Source of the DNA: Prillingera fragicola
Taxonomy: Eukaryota > Basidiomycota > Tremellomycetes > Trichosporonales > Trichosporonaceae
DNA: 64,000 nucleotides
Reading direction: 5' to 3'
Assembly: GCA_002335605.1 (NCBI GenBank)
Contig: BEDY01000001.1
Span: 2,604,001 to 2,668,000, forward strand
Shown: positions 44,150-54,509 of the stretch, piece by piece
Numbering within the stretch: the first letter of the stretch is position 1
How the letters are laid out: every line of letters starts with the position of its first letter
Position numbers and translations under genes: made by a program
Notes under the pieces: model-generated
The model's input: only the letters and a program-made list of their open reading frames with translations
What the model was told of the DNA's origin: nothing
Databases searched by the model: none

Positions 44150-45645
44150 CTAGACAATGTCTTCGCGGTGTATCACAGACGCGGGCTCTGCGACGGCAGT
44201 CATGCTCATCACCGAGTCGCCCCGCATCGAGAACGAGCCGCCGTGGCTGCCAGATCTCGTGCGCCGATGGGACGGCGACGTCGGCAGCGGCTGGCTGTAA
44301 TGGCCAAACTCGCCATATACGCCGTACATTGTTGATCGTTGCGATTGGCCTCCTTGGGACGAGTAGGTGCTGAGCCTCCTGGGTACTGGTGCCGGCCCTT
44401 CGGAGCCGTTGGATGCCACGCTCAGAGGACGCGGCATGGTGATCTGCACGGTGCGGCCAGCGTGGGGCGCTCCGCTCCGTGGCGTCAAACCCCGCATGCT
44501 CATGCTGTGATGGCTGTGAGGCAATGACGATATGGATCCTCCATTGCGATGGCTGCGCTGGCCCAGACCGACGAGTGACGACGACGACGGACGGGGCGAG
44601 TTGGTAAGCGAGTCTGACGTGTTTGTGCGCGAGTCTGAGCTGTCAGACGGCCCCACGCCATCAGAGGGCGTGGGTTCCCGGAGGGCGTCGCCAGATGCAG
44701 GGCGGCGCAGAACAGGGTACGAAGCCTGCCGCGGCAGGTCGTGCTCGGGGACGTCGCCAATGCTGCCACTCGAGTTGGAGCCATCACCCTGGAGATGGGT
44801 GGTGTCAATGTGGGCAAGCGGAGGCCGGCCGGGGGTGTTGGCGCCAGTACCAGAAGACGAAAGAGAAGGTGAGCCAGAGGGCGTGGCGACTGCTCCAAAG
44901 TGGGGAGAGTTGCCCTGGCCAAAGGATGATGGTGGAGAAGTGACAGGGTAGGTCGAGTAGACCGATTGGCGATTAAAGTGTGACGACGGGCGACCGTTCT
45001 GCAGCACTGATGATGTCAGCAATCCTCCGGAACCGCACAGACTGATCACGTACATGTAGAGTACGAGCTTTGGCGACGAGCGCTCATGCTGGACATGCGA
45101 GGGCTGCCATAGCTGGGCGCAACATAGGATACCTCTCTGGGGGGTCTGCACGGTGTCAGCTGGCGTTCAAGCGTGCGGCGCTAGACTCACGGTGGTGCCA
45201 CCTTTTCTCCGCGACCTCGGCATTGCCTCCACAGGAAGAATCCAATAATGACCGTGGCCAGAAGACCGACCACGCCGCCGGCAATGCCACCAATGGCCCC
45301 AGCGCTCAACCCCTTTGATTCGACAGCCTTCTGAGCCGTGTCGCTGACAAACGGCGTGGGGTTGACAGAGGTGTATCCGGTCCTGTCTATGGATGTGGCT
45401 TGTATTAATCCTGCTGTGACCGAGTACGGGATCGACTGGTCGGCGGCTGGAGGTGCTGCCGCAGAAGTCTGTGCAGGAGCCGCGTTGGCCTGTGCGGGCG
45501 AGCTAGCTCCTGCACCCGCTGGGGCAGCGGCAGATGACGAGCCTCCGGCGGCCGGCTGCGACTGGCCTGCAGCTTGTGACGAACTTGCCGCTGCTGGTGC
45601 CGAGTTGCCAGCCGCAGAATTGGATGCGGCCGCTGAGGTCGACAT
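44150..45645 (-). CDS. Single-pass membrane protein, Ser/Ala-rich, unknown function
   Basis: Exons 45191..45645, 45054..45145 and 44150..45006 give 467 residues with introns of 45 and 47 bases. Residues 1-70 are Ala/Ser/Gln/Pro-rich. One membrane helix lies at about 113-139 (AIGGIAGGVVGLLATVIIGF then FLWRQCRGR), with positive residues after it. That predicts the N-terminus outside and the C-terminus in the cytosol. The cytosolic part is Ser/Pro/Gly-rich with phospho-type sites (RRLSTYSSQGG, HRRTRSGSHGG). The layout resembles fungal Mid2/WSC-like sensors and Axl2-type proteins, but there is no N-terminal signal peptide and no cysteine-rich head. It is not assigned to a family. Confidence 0.75.
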
Positions 45646-46558
45646 GATGGAGGGGGAGGGAAGGAAGGGAAGGGGGGAAGGAGGGGTAGGCTACAAGAGC
45701 CGCGACTCGTGCGTTCGACTTGGCTCTCTATAGGTCGGCTTTGACAGTTGCAACAAAGTCAAAAGTGCGTAGCGATGGACAGGTTTGGGGAGCGAGGGAG
45801 GCCTATGAGCGTTGCAGCCTTTGGGAACTCTATGCGGGCGCCGTCTTTTTTGGTAATGATGTCGGCCTGTCGTGGGTTTGAGGCTAACGTAGAGAACGTG
45901 GGTGCAGCAGCGAGTTGGCCAATGTGGTGTTTTGAAAGCAGCGGTGAGGGAGAGGATGTGGTTAGCAGCTGTACGATCAAGGGCTTGGCTCTTGGTGTAA
46001 CGGAACAGGGAGGACAGGGAAAAAAACAGGAGGAAGGCACACCACCGCACGGCCGAAGCGGGGCAAGGGGGTGGGTGTGGGAGAGGTCGGGGACGGTCAA
46101 AGGAAGGACATCTGGCCATGCATGGGACGTGGTCAGGAGAGGACTGGGCACAGCAACAGCGGCAGCAAGTGTGGGCATTCAACAGTGTCCTCTTCACAGA
46201 TGGACCGTTCAAAAGTGGTGGTGGAACGTGTGATGCGATGCGATGGATGACGGCGGCGGCCGATAAAGGATGACGATCACTCTTCCCGTTTCGACCCAGA
46301 TCCCAAATCTGTAACAACACTCACAACAACAAAATACGCCAGTGCTGTGGATGATGTTCGTGTTCGTGTCGATACTAAAATGTTACAAGCGTGTCGCAAA
46401 AGTAATGTTCACAAAACTTTGTAATGTCGATGAGAGAGAGCAATGGCCTGTGGGATGCACTGTTCAGACGCAAGCCAAGAGCAATGGATGGGAGTGGACG
46501 GCGAGGGGAAGGTACAAGCCAAGCTAGCAACCGCCGTCATGTCTGCCTGCCTGCGCCC

Positions 46559-46579
46559 CTGCTGCTGCTGCTGCTGCTG
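46559..46579 (+). repeat. (CTG)7 tract
   Basis: Seven uninterrupted CTG units in intergenic DNA. Confidence 0.9.
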
Positions 46580-47021
46580 GACTGGGCAGACATCGGTTAC
46601 CGCAACCAGGAATCTCGGTTTCAGCAAAATGATGCGTTCTCAGGGCGCAAGGGCAGCTGCTCATCCATGCATCATGAGAGCGAGCACGAGAGAGCAGCAG
46701 CCGGCATTGAGCCAGCCCCTTGAAGCGGCAGCGTCGTCGGCTGGCTGGGGGGGGCAGCGCGATAGAGGTCAATGTCGTGCGCGGCTCGTAGAGGGGCTGA
46801 ACCCTGAATATACCCCTGAATCCTGCTTGTTTTGGTTTGAATAATGTATGAACACTCAGGGTCCCCTGTCCTCTGCCATTGAATGACGTCGCCTGCCTTG
46901 CTCCTCCTTTGGGCAGACGCTCTTGCTCATCCTCTCTCTCAAGCTCTCACACACTCGTACCCTCGTCCCACTCCTGCGCTCCTCTCTGCGTTCCCTCTGC
47001 TCCCCCTCCACGCTCGACGTC

Positions 47022-47141
47022 ATGTCACTATCCCCCACCCCAAGCTCCCAAGCAGACGACGACCCAATCTTTAATTTAAAACTATGCTACTCAATCGCCT
47101 CCTTTGCATCCATCAGTCTAGTAGCAGCAGTGAAATCATAG
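47022..47141 (+). CDS. Possible 39-residue membrane microprotein
   Basis: A short frame begins MSLSPTPSSQADDDP and continues into a hydrophobic stretch (LCYSIASFASISLVAAVKS) before TAG. It follows a long CT-rich leader of the kind seen before well-expressed genes here, and ATG is the first start after it in this frame. No homologue is recognised. It could be a first exon of a larger gene, but no clear continuation was found. Confidence 0.25.
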   Translation: MSLSPTPSSQADDDPIFNLKLCYSIASFASISLVAAVKS

Positions 47142-47316
47142 CTGTCATGGCAGAGTCCCTTGCCTCCAACCCATATGTCAGCGGCGTAGTGCACCGCCAT
47201 TCTTCCCAGGCTGGTATCTGCGCCTCTCGTGCGTATTCCGCAGCTGTCTGCTCTAATCCCCCAAATCAGTGGAAATAAAAGGCAGAAAATAGCCTTCAAG
47301 CCTCGTCAAATGGACC

Positions 47317-47388
47317 ATGGCAGGCAAGCCTTGAAGCGAGCAAAAGCGCCAAATGGCAGGCAAGCCGTGAAGCGAGCAAAAGCGCCAA
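47317..47388 (+). repeat. 36-base tandem duplication (12 codons)
   Basis: Copies at 47317-47352 and 47353-47388 differ at one base. The unit length is a multiple of three, and one plus-strand frame reads GRQALKRAKAPN / GRQAVKRAKAPK. There is no evidence that this frame is translated. Confidence 0.85.
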
Positions 47389-47850
47389 AGCCGCCAAAGG
47401 CCTGTTCCGACCGCCCACCGTGGCCACGTCCGCCTACTGAATAGGCAACCGTGTCGCTCAGCGACAAGCATGCATGCAGAGCAACGCAAAGCCGAATGCT
47501 GCTGGCCATGCTGCGCCGCCAGCTGGGATAATGACACCTCAGGGCACGGGTCGGGTACCTGTCATCTTGCTGTGGGCATGCAAAGAGATCGGTCAGAGCA
47601 TGAGCAGCAGCGGCCAGGTTCGGCAGTGGCATATGACATCTCAAACGAGCATTTCCAGCTCCAGCTCCAGCAGCTGTACAAACTGCTGCGTCTGCGGCCG
47701 GCGCAGAGGCGAGCTCGATCTATAAACCGGTCACCGTCCTCGATAAAGCTTAATGACTCCCAGGAAATCGGGCAGTGGTAAAAAGTCGTACATGCATCAC
47801 CATGGCGTCACTGCTCCCAAGCACTTGTCCTCTACCGATCACTAGCCTGA

Positions 47851-48548
47851 CTATCGACGCTCACGCCGAGGGCTGCTGGCCTCGGACTCGTCGTCGAGCG
47901 TAGTATCCCCCTCATACTCGTCCTCGTCCTCCTCGTGCTCCTCATCGTCGTAATCGCTATCCAGATCATCCACCTCCCACTCGTCATCCCCCAGCCTCTC
48001 CCCCTCCCCCTCTTCACCCGCAGACGGCTCCTCGCCCTCCTCATCAGACTCGCAGCTGCGGATGAACTCAATAATCCTCCCCTCGAGCTCCTTCCACTGC
48101 CAGTCAGCGCGCCCTCAGCCACAACTGACCTTTGCGCTACACTCTCCCGCCGTACGCCCGCCGACACGCTCCCCCACTGCCGACCACGGCAGGTCACGCT
48201 GCGTCGTCAGCGTTCAAACGCCGACACCCCCGCGCAGCAAACGCACTCCCCCCCGCGCCGACACCGCGACCCACGCCCAATAGAGAGACTCACCCGCGTA
48301 ACCTTGACAGTCCGGTAGAGCCTCTCCAGATCATCCCCCGACCACGCCCCGCCGCGCGCCGCGTCTGTGTCACTCGGTGAAGTCTTGGTCGGGGCGGTGC
48401 TCGCGACGCGGCGGGGGGCCGTGTCCGAGGACGACGCGAGGGCCAAGCTTTGGAGGCCGGTGGTGAGTGCGGCCGCGCCGGAGCCTTGTGCGCTGGTTGG
48501 CTTTGGCTTTGCGCCGGGCTGGGGTGGGTTGGAGGGGTGTTTTGGCAT
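47851..48548 (-). CDS. Small Myb/SANT-like protein with acidic tail
   Basis: Exons 48294..48548, 48130..48198 and 47851..48096 give 189 residues. Introns are 95 and 33 bases. A single SANT/Myb-type repeat spans the three exons: GAWSGDDLERLYRTVKVTRR, DLPWSAVGERVGGRTAGECS and AKWKELEG. It has the Trp...Trp...Trp spacing of a helix-turn-helix repeat. The N-terminus is Pro/Ala/Ser-rich. The last ~65 residues are highly acidic (DSDYDDEEHEEDEDEYEGD). A DNA- or chromatin-binding role is inferred from the fold only. It faces a second, smaller SANT protein across a divergent spacer. Confidence 0.7.
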
Positions 48549-49343
48549 TTTGGATGATGGGTTGTTGGTGTTTGGTTTGCACGAAAAGGGTCCATGCTGG
48601 GTGGCGGGGTCGTCAGGGTGCCGGTGCACGTCGTGGTGCAGACTAACAAGACTCGCGAGGGGATCGCGGGAGGTGCTGTTGCGACTTAGTTGGGTACTGG
48701 CAAGAGGGGTGCTTATGCAAGGAATCATGCATGCATGGGGATAAGTTGGTTGGGGACTAGGCGCCGCAAGATTTAGACCACACGCAATGCATCACACCGA
48801 GGCCACTAGATAGGCCTGTTCACAATGTCGGGGACGACGACGGGATGAGATCGATGAGAGCAGATCCAGTGCGCTCATGAGGTGGCTAGGTGATGAGCTC
48901 TCTATCCAGATCCTCACTTGGAAGTCAAGTCACACCACCCAAAGGCGGGGTACCGTGTCGTCACACTGCTTTCAGCTTGACCGACCAAACGGCGAGCAAG
49001 GACTGCAAAACAATCTAACATAGATGCCTCAATGGCCGTGATGATGGTGATGACTCAAGTGCGTCAGTGCTTGCTGCAAGCTGGGGTCGAGCCTACACAA
49101 TCGGAGGAATGGCGCGCTGCTCTAACCCCGGTGTCAGCCCGAACGGTGAACACAGAGCCACTCGAGTCAGCCGAGTCAAGTGTCAGCAAGAGCTTCGTGT
49201 GAGCAAGGTGCGAGTGAACCCAGCGTGCCCAACGAGGCAAAGCGACGCCACACACACCGCACCAGTGGGCGCTACCTCCCTCATCACTCCCACTGATCAC
49301 TCCACCCACTCCTCTCACTCTCACCGATCCATCCAACAGAACC
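48549..49343. promoter_or_regulatory. Divergent spacer between two SANT-like genes
   Basis: These 795 bases lie between the two start codons. CT-rich leader sequence precedes the plus-strand ATG (CACTCCTCTCACTCTCACCG). No other gene is visible. Confidence 0.5.
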
Positions 49344-49696
49344 ATGCCGGCCATCAAGCGCTCCCCCTCCTCCGAGCCCGACAAGAAGCCCGCCAAGCCG
49401 TACACCAAGAAGGCTGCCAGTGGCAGCAAAAAGATGGGCACGTGGACGGGCGAGGAGCTCAAGATGCTTTACGAGGTCATGTGCCCGAAGCGTGTAAGTT
49501 GTGTAGCTGGGGTTAGAGCTGAGAGAGACAGACTGGCGTCAAGTGGGAGGAGGTCGCTGCTCAGATTCCTGGCCGGGACGCCAAGGCGTGCTCCAACAAG
49601 GTGCGTCGTGCTTGGGTGGCGAGTGCTAAGACATCGTCGCAGTGGACCCGGATGCAGACCAAGATTATGGCCGCTGTGCAGGGGCTCGGCGACTAG
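49344..49696 (+). CDS. Small Myb/SANT-like protein, 90 residues
   Basis: Exons 49344..49493, 49532..49600 and 49643..49696, with introns of 38 and 42 bases. The repeat reads GTWTGEELKMLYEVMCPKR, TGVKWEEVAAQIPGRDAK and ACSNKWTRMQTKI, with the three Trp residues of a Myb/SANT repeat. The N-terminus is Lys/Ser/Pro-rich (KRSPSSEPDKKPAKPYTKKA). Middle exons of this gene and its divergent neighbour are both 69 bases and cut the repeat at the same place, which supports common origin by duplication. Function unknown; DNA binding is inferred. Confidence 0.75.
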
Positions 49697-50037
49697 GCTG
49701 TCCACGCCGATGTGCGGCAGTGTGCAAGGTTGAAGACGCCGCAGTGCCGCAATGGATGGTGATGATGACCAAAGCATGTTATCAGGAACACTTTTCAACT
49801 GATAAATAATTACCACTTTGGGACAACTTTGCCCACGCTTTAATCAGCTCTCGCAGTCGTTGTCGCCGAGTTGCACGTCTAGCATGGTATAAGTACTCAG
49901 CATTCACGGAGACATGCATGTAAGCATCACTCAAGCTCTCTAGCTCTCGAATCTCCTAGCAAACACTGCCCAACCTGCTTCAGAGGTATATAAACAAACG
50001 CCTTGGCGTTCAACTGCTCTTCACTCTCATCGTTTTC
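49697..50037. other. Intergenic: pirin promoter
   Basis: These 341 bases include the 3' flank of the SANT-like gene and the pirin promoter with a clear TATA box. Confidence 0.6.
49987..49994 (+). promoter_or_regulatory. TATA box of the pirin gene
   Basis: TATATAAA lies 51 bases before the first pirin ATG, a consensus core promoter element that most genes in this window lack. Confidence 0.7.
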
Positions 50038-51039
50038 ATGATTGCGCGTCTTTTACGACCAACCACCACCACAACTATTCGAAACCTCACCACCCGCACC
50101 TACACCAACACTACACTCGACATGACCACCCGCTCCCCCCAAAAGGTCGTCTACGCCCGCGAGACCCCCGAGGGTGTCGGCGCCATCGTCCGCCGCTCCA
50201 TCGGCACCCCTGCCCTCAAGAACCTCTCGCCCTTCCTCATGCTCGACCACGCTCGTATCAAAAAGGGCTCGGGCTTCCCCGACCACCCCCACCGCGGCCA
50301 GTCGACCGTCACCTATGTGCTCTCGGGCCAGGCCCAGCACGAGGACTTTATGGGCAACGCCGGCACGCTCGGTCCCGGCGACGTCCAGTGGATGGTCGCT
50401 GGACGCGGCATTGTTCACTCTGAGATGCCCCTCTTTGACGAAAAGGAGGAGGACTCGGTCATTATGCAGCTCTGGGTCGATCTCCCCGCCGACAAGAAGA
50501 TGATCGAGCCGTCCTACCAGGAGAAGAAGGCCAAGGACATTGACACTGTCCGCCCCGCCGACGGCGTCGAGATTACCGTCATCTCTGGCGAGTCGCATGG
50601 TATTTCCGGCTTTGTCCGCCCCGTTGGCGGATGCTGGTACATGGACATCAAGCTGCAGAAGCCCGGAGCCTCGGTCTTCCAGCAGCTTCCCAAGGGCTGG
50701 ACCGCCTTTGCGTACGTTATCAACGGCAAGCTCCAGGTCGGCGAGGAGGCCACTCCTGTCGACCAGTTCAACACCGTCGTCCTCTCAGCCGAAGACGACC
50801 AGGACGGCGTCCTCCTCACCCGCCCCGAGGGCACGGCTGACGAGACCCGCCTGGTTCTCATCGCCGGCGAGCCCCTCGACCAGCCCGTGGTCCAGCACGG
50901 TCCCTTTGTCCTCACCAGCCAAAAGGATGTCATCCAGACCTTTATCGACTACCAGACCGGCACCAACGGCTTTGAGCGCGCTCCTCACTGGGAGAGCAAG
51001 ATTGGCGAGCCTCTTCGCCGCGCCCGCTCCCGTGCGTAA
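50038..51039 (+). CDS. Pirin-like cupin protein
   Basis: A single exon of 333 residues, slightly longer than the usual ~290. The bicupin pirin signature is clear: FLMLDHARIKKGSGFPDHPH, RGQSTVTYVLSGQAQHEDF and GDVQWMVAGRGIVHSEMP, which carry the His/Glu metal-site residues. The second cupin half ends in RLVLIAGEPLDQPVVQHGPF. The first 28 residues (MIARLLRPTTTTTIRNLTTR then TYTNTTLD) are Arg/Thr-rich without acids and resemble a mitochondrial presequence, followed by a second Met at residue 29 that opens the conserved part. Pirins bind Fe and some oxidise quercetin; others act as nuclear cofactors. Translation from both Mets could give two locations. Confidence 0.92.
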   Translation: MIARLLRPTTTTTIRNLTTRTYTNTTLDMTTRSPQKVVYARETPEGVGAIVRRSIGTPALKNLSPFLMLDHARIKKGSGFPDHPHRGQSTVTYVLSGQAQHEDFMGNAGTLGPGDVQWMVAGRGIVHSEMPLFDEKEEDSVIMQLWVDLPADKKMIEPSYQEKKAKDIDTVRPADGVEITVISGESHGISGFVRPVGGCWYMDIKLQKPGASVFQQLPKGWTAFAYVINGKLQVGEEATPVDQFNTVVLSAEDDQDGVLLTRPEGTADETRLVLIAGEPLDQPVVQHGPFVLTSQKDVIQTFIDYQTGTNGFERAPHWESKIGEPLRRARSRA

Positions 51040-51402
51040 GGGCATTGTTCTGGCTCCTTTGCGACTTTAGACCGTGTACCATAGTTACAAAACCAAATTC
51101 ATTCTCGCATGCACCATGTCTCTATAGTCTTTTGCTCTCCTTTTGTGCATCTGCTGCAGTTATGCCTGTCAAGCCTTTGTCCCCTGTCATGCCTTTGTCC
51201 CCATCGCTGCAGTCATTGTCCTCATCAACAGCATTGTCCTACTCTGCGTGTTTGGTTCCGTCCTCACCAAAAGTGCCACGTGATCTGCCGTAGACAGCTG
51301 CTGCTTCGTCATGGGCGTGAATTTCAATGAAGACCATCTCGTTGTTCTCCATCTCTTCTTCCCCACAACCAGGTCGCCACACGCACAGCTAACGTCTTCA
51401 CA
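51040..51402. other. Intergenic spacer
   Basis: The repeated GCCTTTGTCCCC occurs twice around 51170-51200, and a CACGTG site lies near 51278. Otherwise this is the promoter of the FG protein. Confidence 0.5.
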
Positions 51403-54219
51403 ATGGCTGTCGTGACATCTGTGCTCAAGTTCATGTGGCGGTACCCGCTCATCTCTGCGCTGCTCATCACAGCGTCGTGGCTCGCCTACCGCCTTGCCGC
51501 GAGGCAATGGCGCGCATCGCGTGTTCACAAGCAGTACCGTCTGTGCGTATCCTTGATATTTGCCACCCACAAGTCTTGACAGCTAACGCACTGCTGCAGG
51601 GAACAGCGCCGCCGCGCAGGCATTCCCGACAGCGACACGCGCCCGTGGCTGCTCGCCCGCCCTGCTGCAGAGCTGCGACGCCGCGAGGAGGCCAAGCAGC
51701 AGATTGCCGCTGCGGCCGCCGAAGCCGAGAAGCGTCGTTTGGCCGACAAGGCGGAAGAGGTCGAGGAGTGGGGACACCATGCGCTCAAGACTATCCGCCG
51801 GCTGCAGAGCACGGGCGAGCTCGCCCCGCAACAGCAGCAGGCCTCGCCGCGCCAGCGATCGCGTGCCGGAAGCGTGCGGGGGTCGCGCAGGGAGTGGGTC
51901 GTCGACAGTGTTGATGAGGACGAGTCGCCGTTGGTCGCTGGATGGCAGCATTTGTCGCCTGCGCGGCCGTCGCCGTTGTTGCCCCAGCCGTCGCCCAAGT
52001 CGTCCCGCATCCCCTCGCGGTCGTCGAGCTCAAACCTCCGCCGGGCGAGCTCAAAGCTCGCGCTGTCCACCAAGAAGCGTGGGCGTGGGGATAGTGAGAG
52101 CGAGGATGAGGAGCACGAGGAACGTGTTGTGCGTCGCAAGGCCAAGGGTAAGGGCAAGGCAAAGGTTGTCGAGGAAGTGTCCGACGAGGATATGCTCAGC
52201 GACGACGACTACATCGAGGAGGAGGACGTGTCCATGGAGGAGGAGAGCGGAGAGGAGATGGATGTGGACGTCAAGCCGCTGCGCCGGACTGCTTCGCAGC
52301 GCAAGCGCGCGATCAACGAGCAGGACTCCCCTCGTAAGCGTGCCAAGCGAACGCCTACGCCTGCCTCCGAGTCGACAGAAGAATCCGACACCATTCAAGT
52401 CGACATGGCCAACGACTCGACACCAAAGTCGACCACTACCTCGATCACGCGCTCTCCTCTGAGTAGCCGGACCATACGCACCGTGGACGGCGCACCCGCC
52501 AACCTCCCTGTGTGGGGAGCTACGTCGCCCGACTTTGAGGATGCAAAGGAGTGGACCGACGCCGCGGGTGTCAAGTGGGTCCGCGCCGCCGACGGTGACG
52601 AGTACCGCCAGGCCGAGATACGTGTCGAGACGGCAAAGTACAAGATGCCTCTCGACTCGGAGCACCCGGATGCCCGCGCCGAGGCCGACGAGTTTGTGCG
52701 CGTCTGGGTCGAGGAGGGAGACTACGAGGACCTCAAGTCTGAGGGCCGCTTGCGGTGGCAAGAGGACGGCGAAAGGGCCTCGCCTGCGGCTGAAAAGGTT
52801 CGCCCCCCCGCTGCCCGGTCCGTGTCGGCACGTTCCATCTCGCGCTCCTTTGTGCCCACCCGCGTCGGGCTGGGCAAGTCGAGCGCAAGCAGCACGCCCT
52901 CCCGCTCCGAGTCGCCATACTATGCCACCGCCGCCGCGTTTGACCGCCAGATCAACTCGCCAGCGCGTAGTCGCATAAACTCACCGGCGCGTTTCACCTC
53001 GCCGTCGCGTCAGCTGTCCGAGGCGGGCCGTGCCCAGCGCCAGGAGCAGCTGCTGGCCAAGCTCAGCAAGGGCTTCAAGGAGGAGGAGGCTAAAAGCGCA
53101 CCTGCGTCGCCGACGCTGGCTGCCGATGCGCCAAAGGCGGCATTCACTCTCGGCAAGCTTGCCGACACGCCGGCTGCGTCGTCGCCGCTGGCCAAGCCGC
53201 CCGCCAATGCGTCGTCGTTGTTCGATGCGGCCAAGAAGGACGAGTCGCCTGCGGCCAAGCCCGGGTTCTCACTTGGTGGTTCGTCGGCGTCCCCCGCACC
53301 CGCTGCCCCAGCTCCGGCGTCGGCTAGTCCAGTTCCTAGCTTCTTTGCCAAGAAGGACGACAAGCCGACTGAAAAGGCTGCTGACAAGCCGGCGTTCTCG
53401 TTTGGCACCTCGACGCCTGCCGCCACCCCTGCTTCTGCGTCGCCCGCTGCGGCCTCGCCGTCGTTTTCGTTTGGCAAGACTGAGACCAAGCCCGAGCCCA
53501 AGCCGGCCGACAAGCCTGCCTTCTCGCTCGGTGGACCTTCCACACCCGCCGCCGCGCCCGCCGCACCCGCTGCTGACAAGCCCAAGGCGTCCTTCTCCTT
53601 TGGCACCCCCGCTTCGGTAACTCCTGCTGGAACGCCCCCTTCGGGCACCCCGTCGTTCTCGTTTGGAGCTCCCAAGGCCGCCGAGCCTGCAGCACCTGCA
53701 GCCAAGCCCGCTGGCTTCTCGTTTGGCACCGCCGCTCCTGTCCCCGCCGCGGAGCCCGCCAAGTCGACCTTCACCTTTGGCAGCACTGGCACTTCGCCCG
53801 CCGCTACACCCGTCGCCGACGCACCCAAGGCCAGCTTCAGCTTTGGCGCTCCCACCGCTCCTGCACCCGCGCCCGCCGCTGCCGTCCCCAAGGCGTCCTT
53901 CAGCTTTGGCACCACCCCCGCCGCAGCCCCGAGCCCCCCCTCCTTCAACTTTGGCTCCACGTCGGCAGCGCCAAAGGCCCCAACCCCTTCATTCTCCTTT
54001 GGCGCCGCTCCCACCCCCGCCCCAACCGCCTCCGCCGGCTTCACCTTTGGCGCCTCCCCAGCCGGCACGCCGAGCGGATCCGCCGAGGCCTCACCCGCCG
54101 GCTCCACAGGAGTCTTCCAGTTTGGCGCTGCAGCGCCCACATCCGGTGGATTCCAGTTTGGCGCGTCGGGCGACCCCTCGCCTGGCGGAACGCGGCTCCG
54201 GTCCCTGCGCCGTAAATAA
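51403..54219 (+). CDS. Membrane-anchored FG-repeat nucleoporin-like protein
   Basis: Exons 51403..51542 and 51600..54219 (57-base intron with CTAAC branch) give 919 residues. Exon 1 encodes one membrane helix at about residues 14-30 (YPLISALLITASWLAYRLAA) followed by basic residues. A Glu/Lys/Arg helical region spans 48-120. Basic and acidic patches (KKRGRGDSESEDEEHEER) look like nuclear localisation and casein-kinase-type segments. A compact block at ~348-430 (NLPVWGATSPDFEDAKEWTD, GVKWVRAADGDEYRQAEI) may be a folded domain. From ~600 to the end are about fourteen FSFG/FTFG/FQFG motifs spaced by Pro/Ala/Lys linkers, the hallmark of phenylalanine-glycine nucleoporins. An N-terminal membrane anchor plus FG tail is the layout of animal POM121. 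I do not assign orthology. Confidence 0.85.
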
Positions 54220-54509
54220 TCACTCATAGCATACTACATGTAGAGACATTGTGCATTACGCGCCCGCGCGCGCGAGATGACTGACGCACACAACCGCGCA
54301 CCGGCCCGACTTGGCCTGTACTGGACCGAGCCGGGCCGACACTGTCGCCGCGAAGAGCAACACCCTCCCGCCTGCGGGCGCGCCTCCAAGGACTCGCCAC
54401 TGGCCAAGATCCATGCCGCTGCGGGTAGTATCTGGTGCATACATTCTAGTTGTACACTGTCTGCGATGGAAATATGTAGCGATGGAACTGATGGAGAACT
54501 CGTGAGGAG
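54220..54509. other. Short convergent spacer
   Basis: 290 bases between two convergent stops, with no feature recognised. Confidence 0.6.

Larger units (their letters stand above)
45646..47850. other. Intergenic region with repeats and a possible microprotein
   Basis: The first 600 bases are the leader and promoter of the minus-strand membrane protein gene. The rest holds a (CTG)7 tract, a CT-rich leader-like stretch (46870-47020) and a 36-base tandem duplication, but no gene with strong support. Confidence 0.5.

Noticed and set aside
45691..46320. 209-codon minus-strand frame
   Set aside because: Cys/His/Pro/Ser-rich translation without family resemblance, located in the leader of the membrane protein gene.
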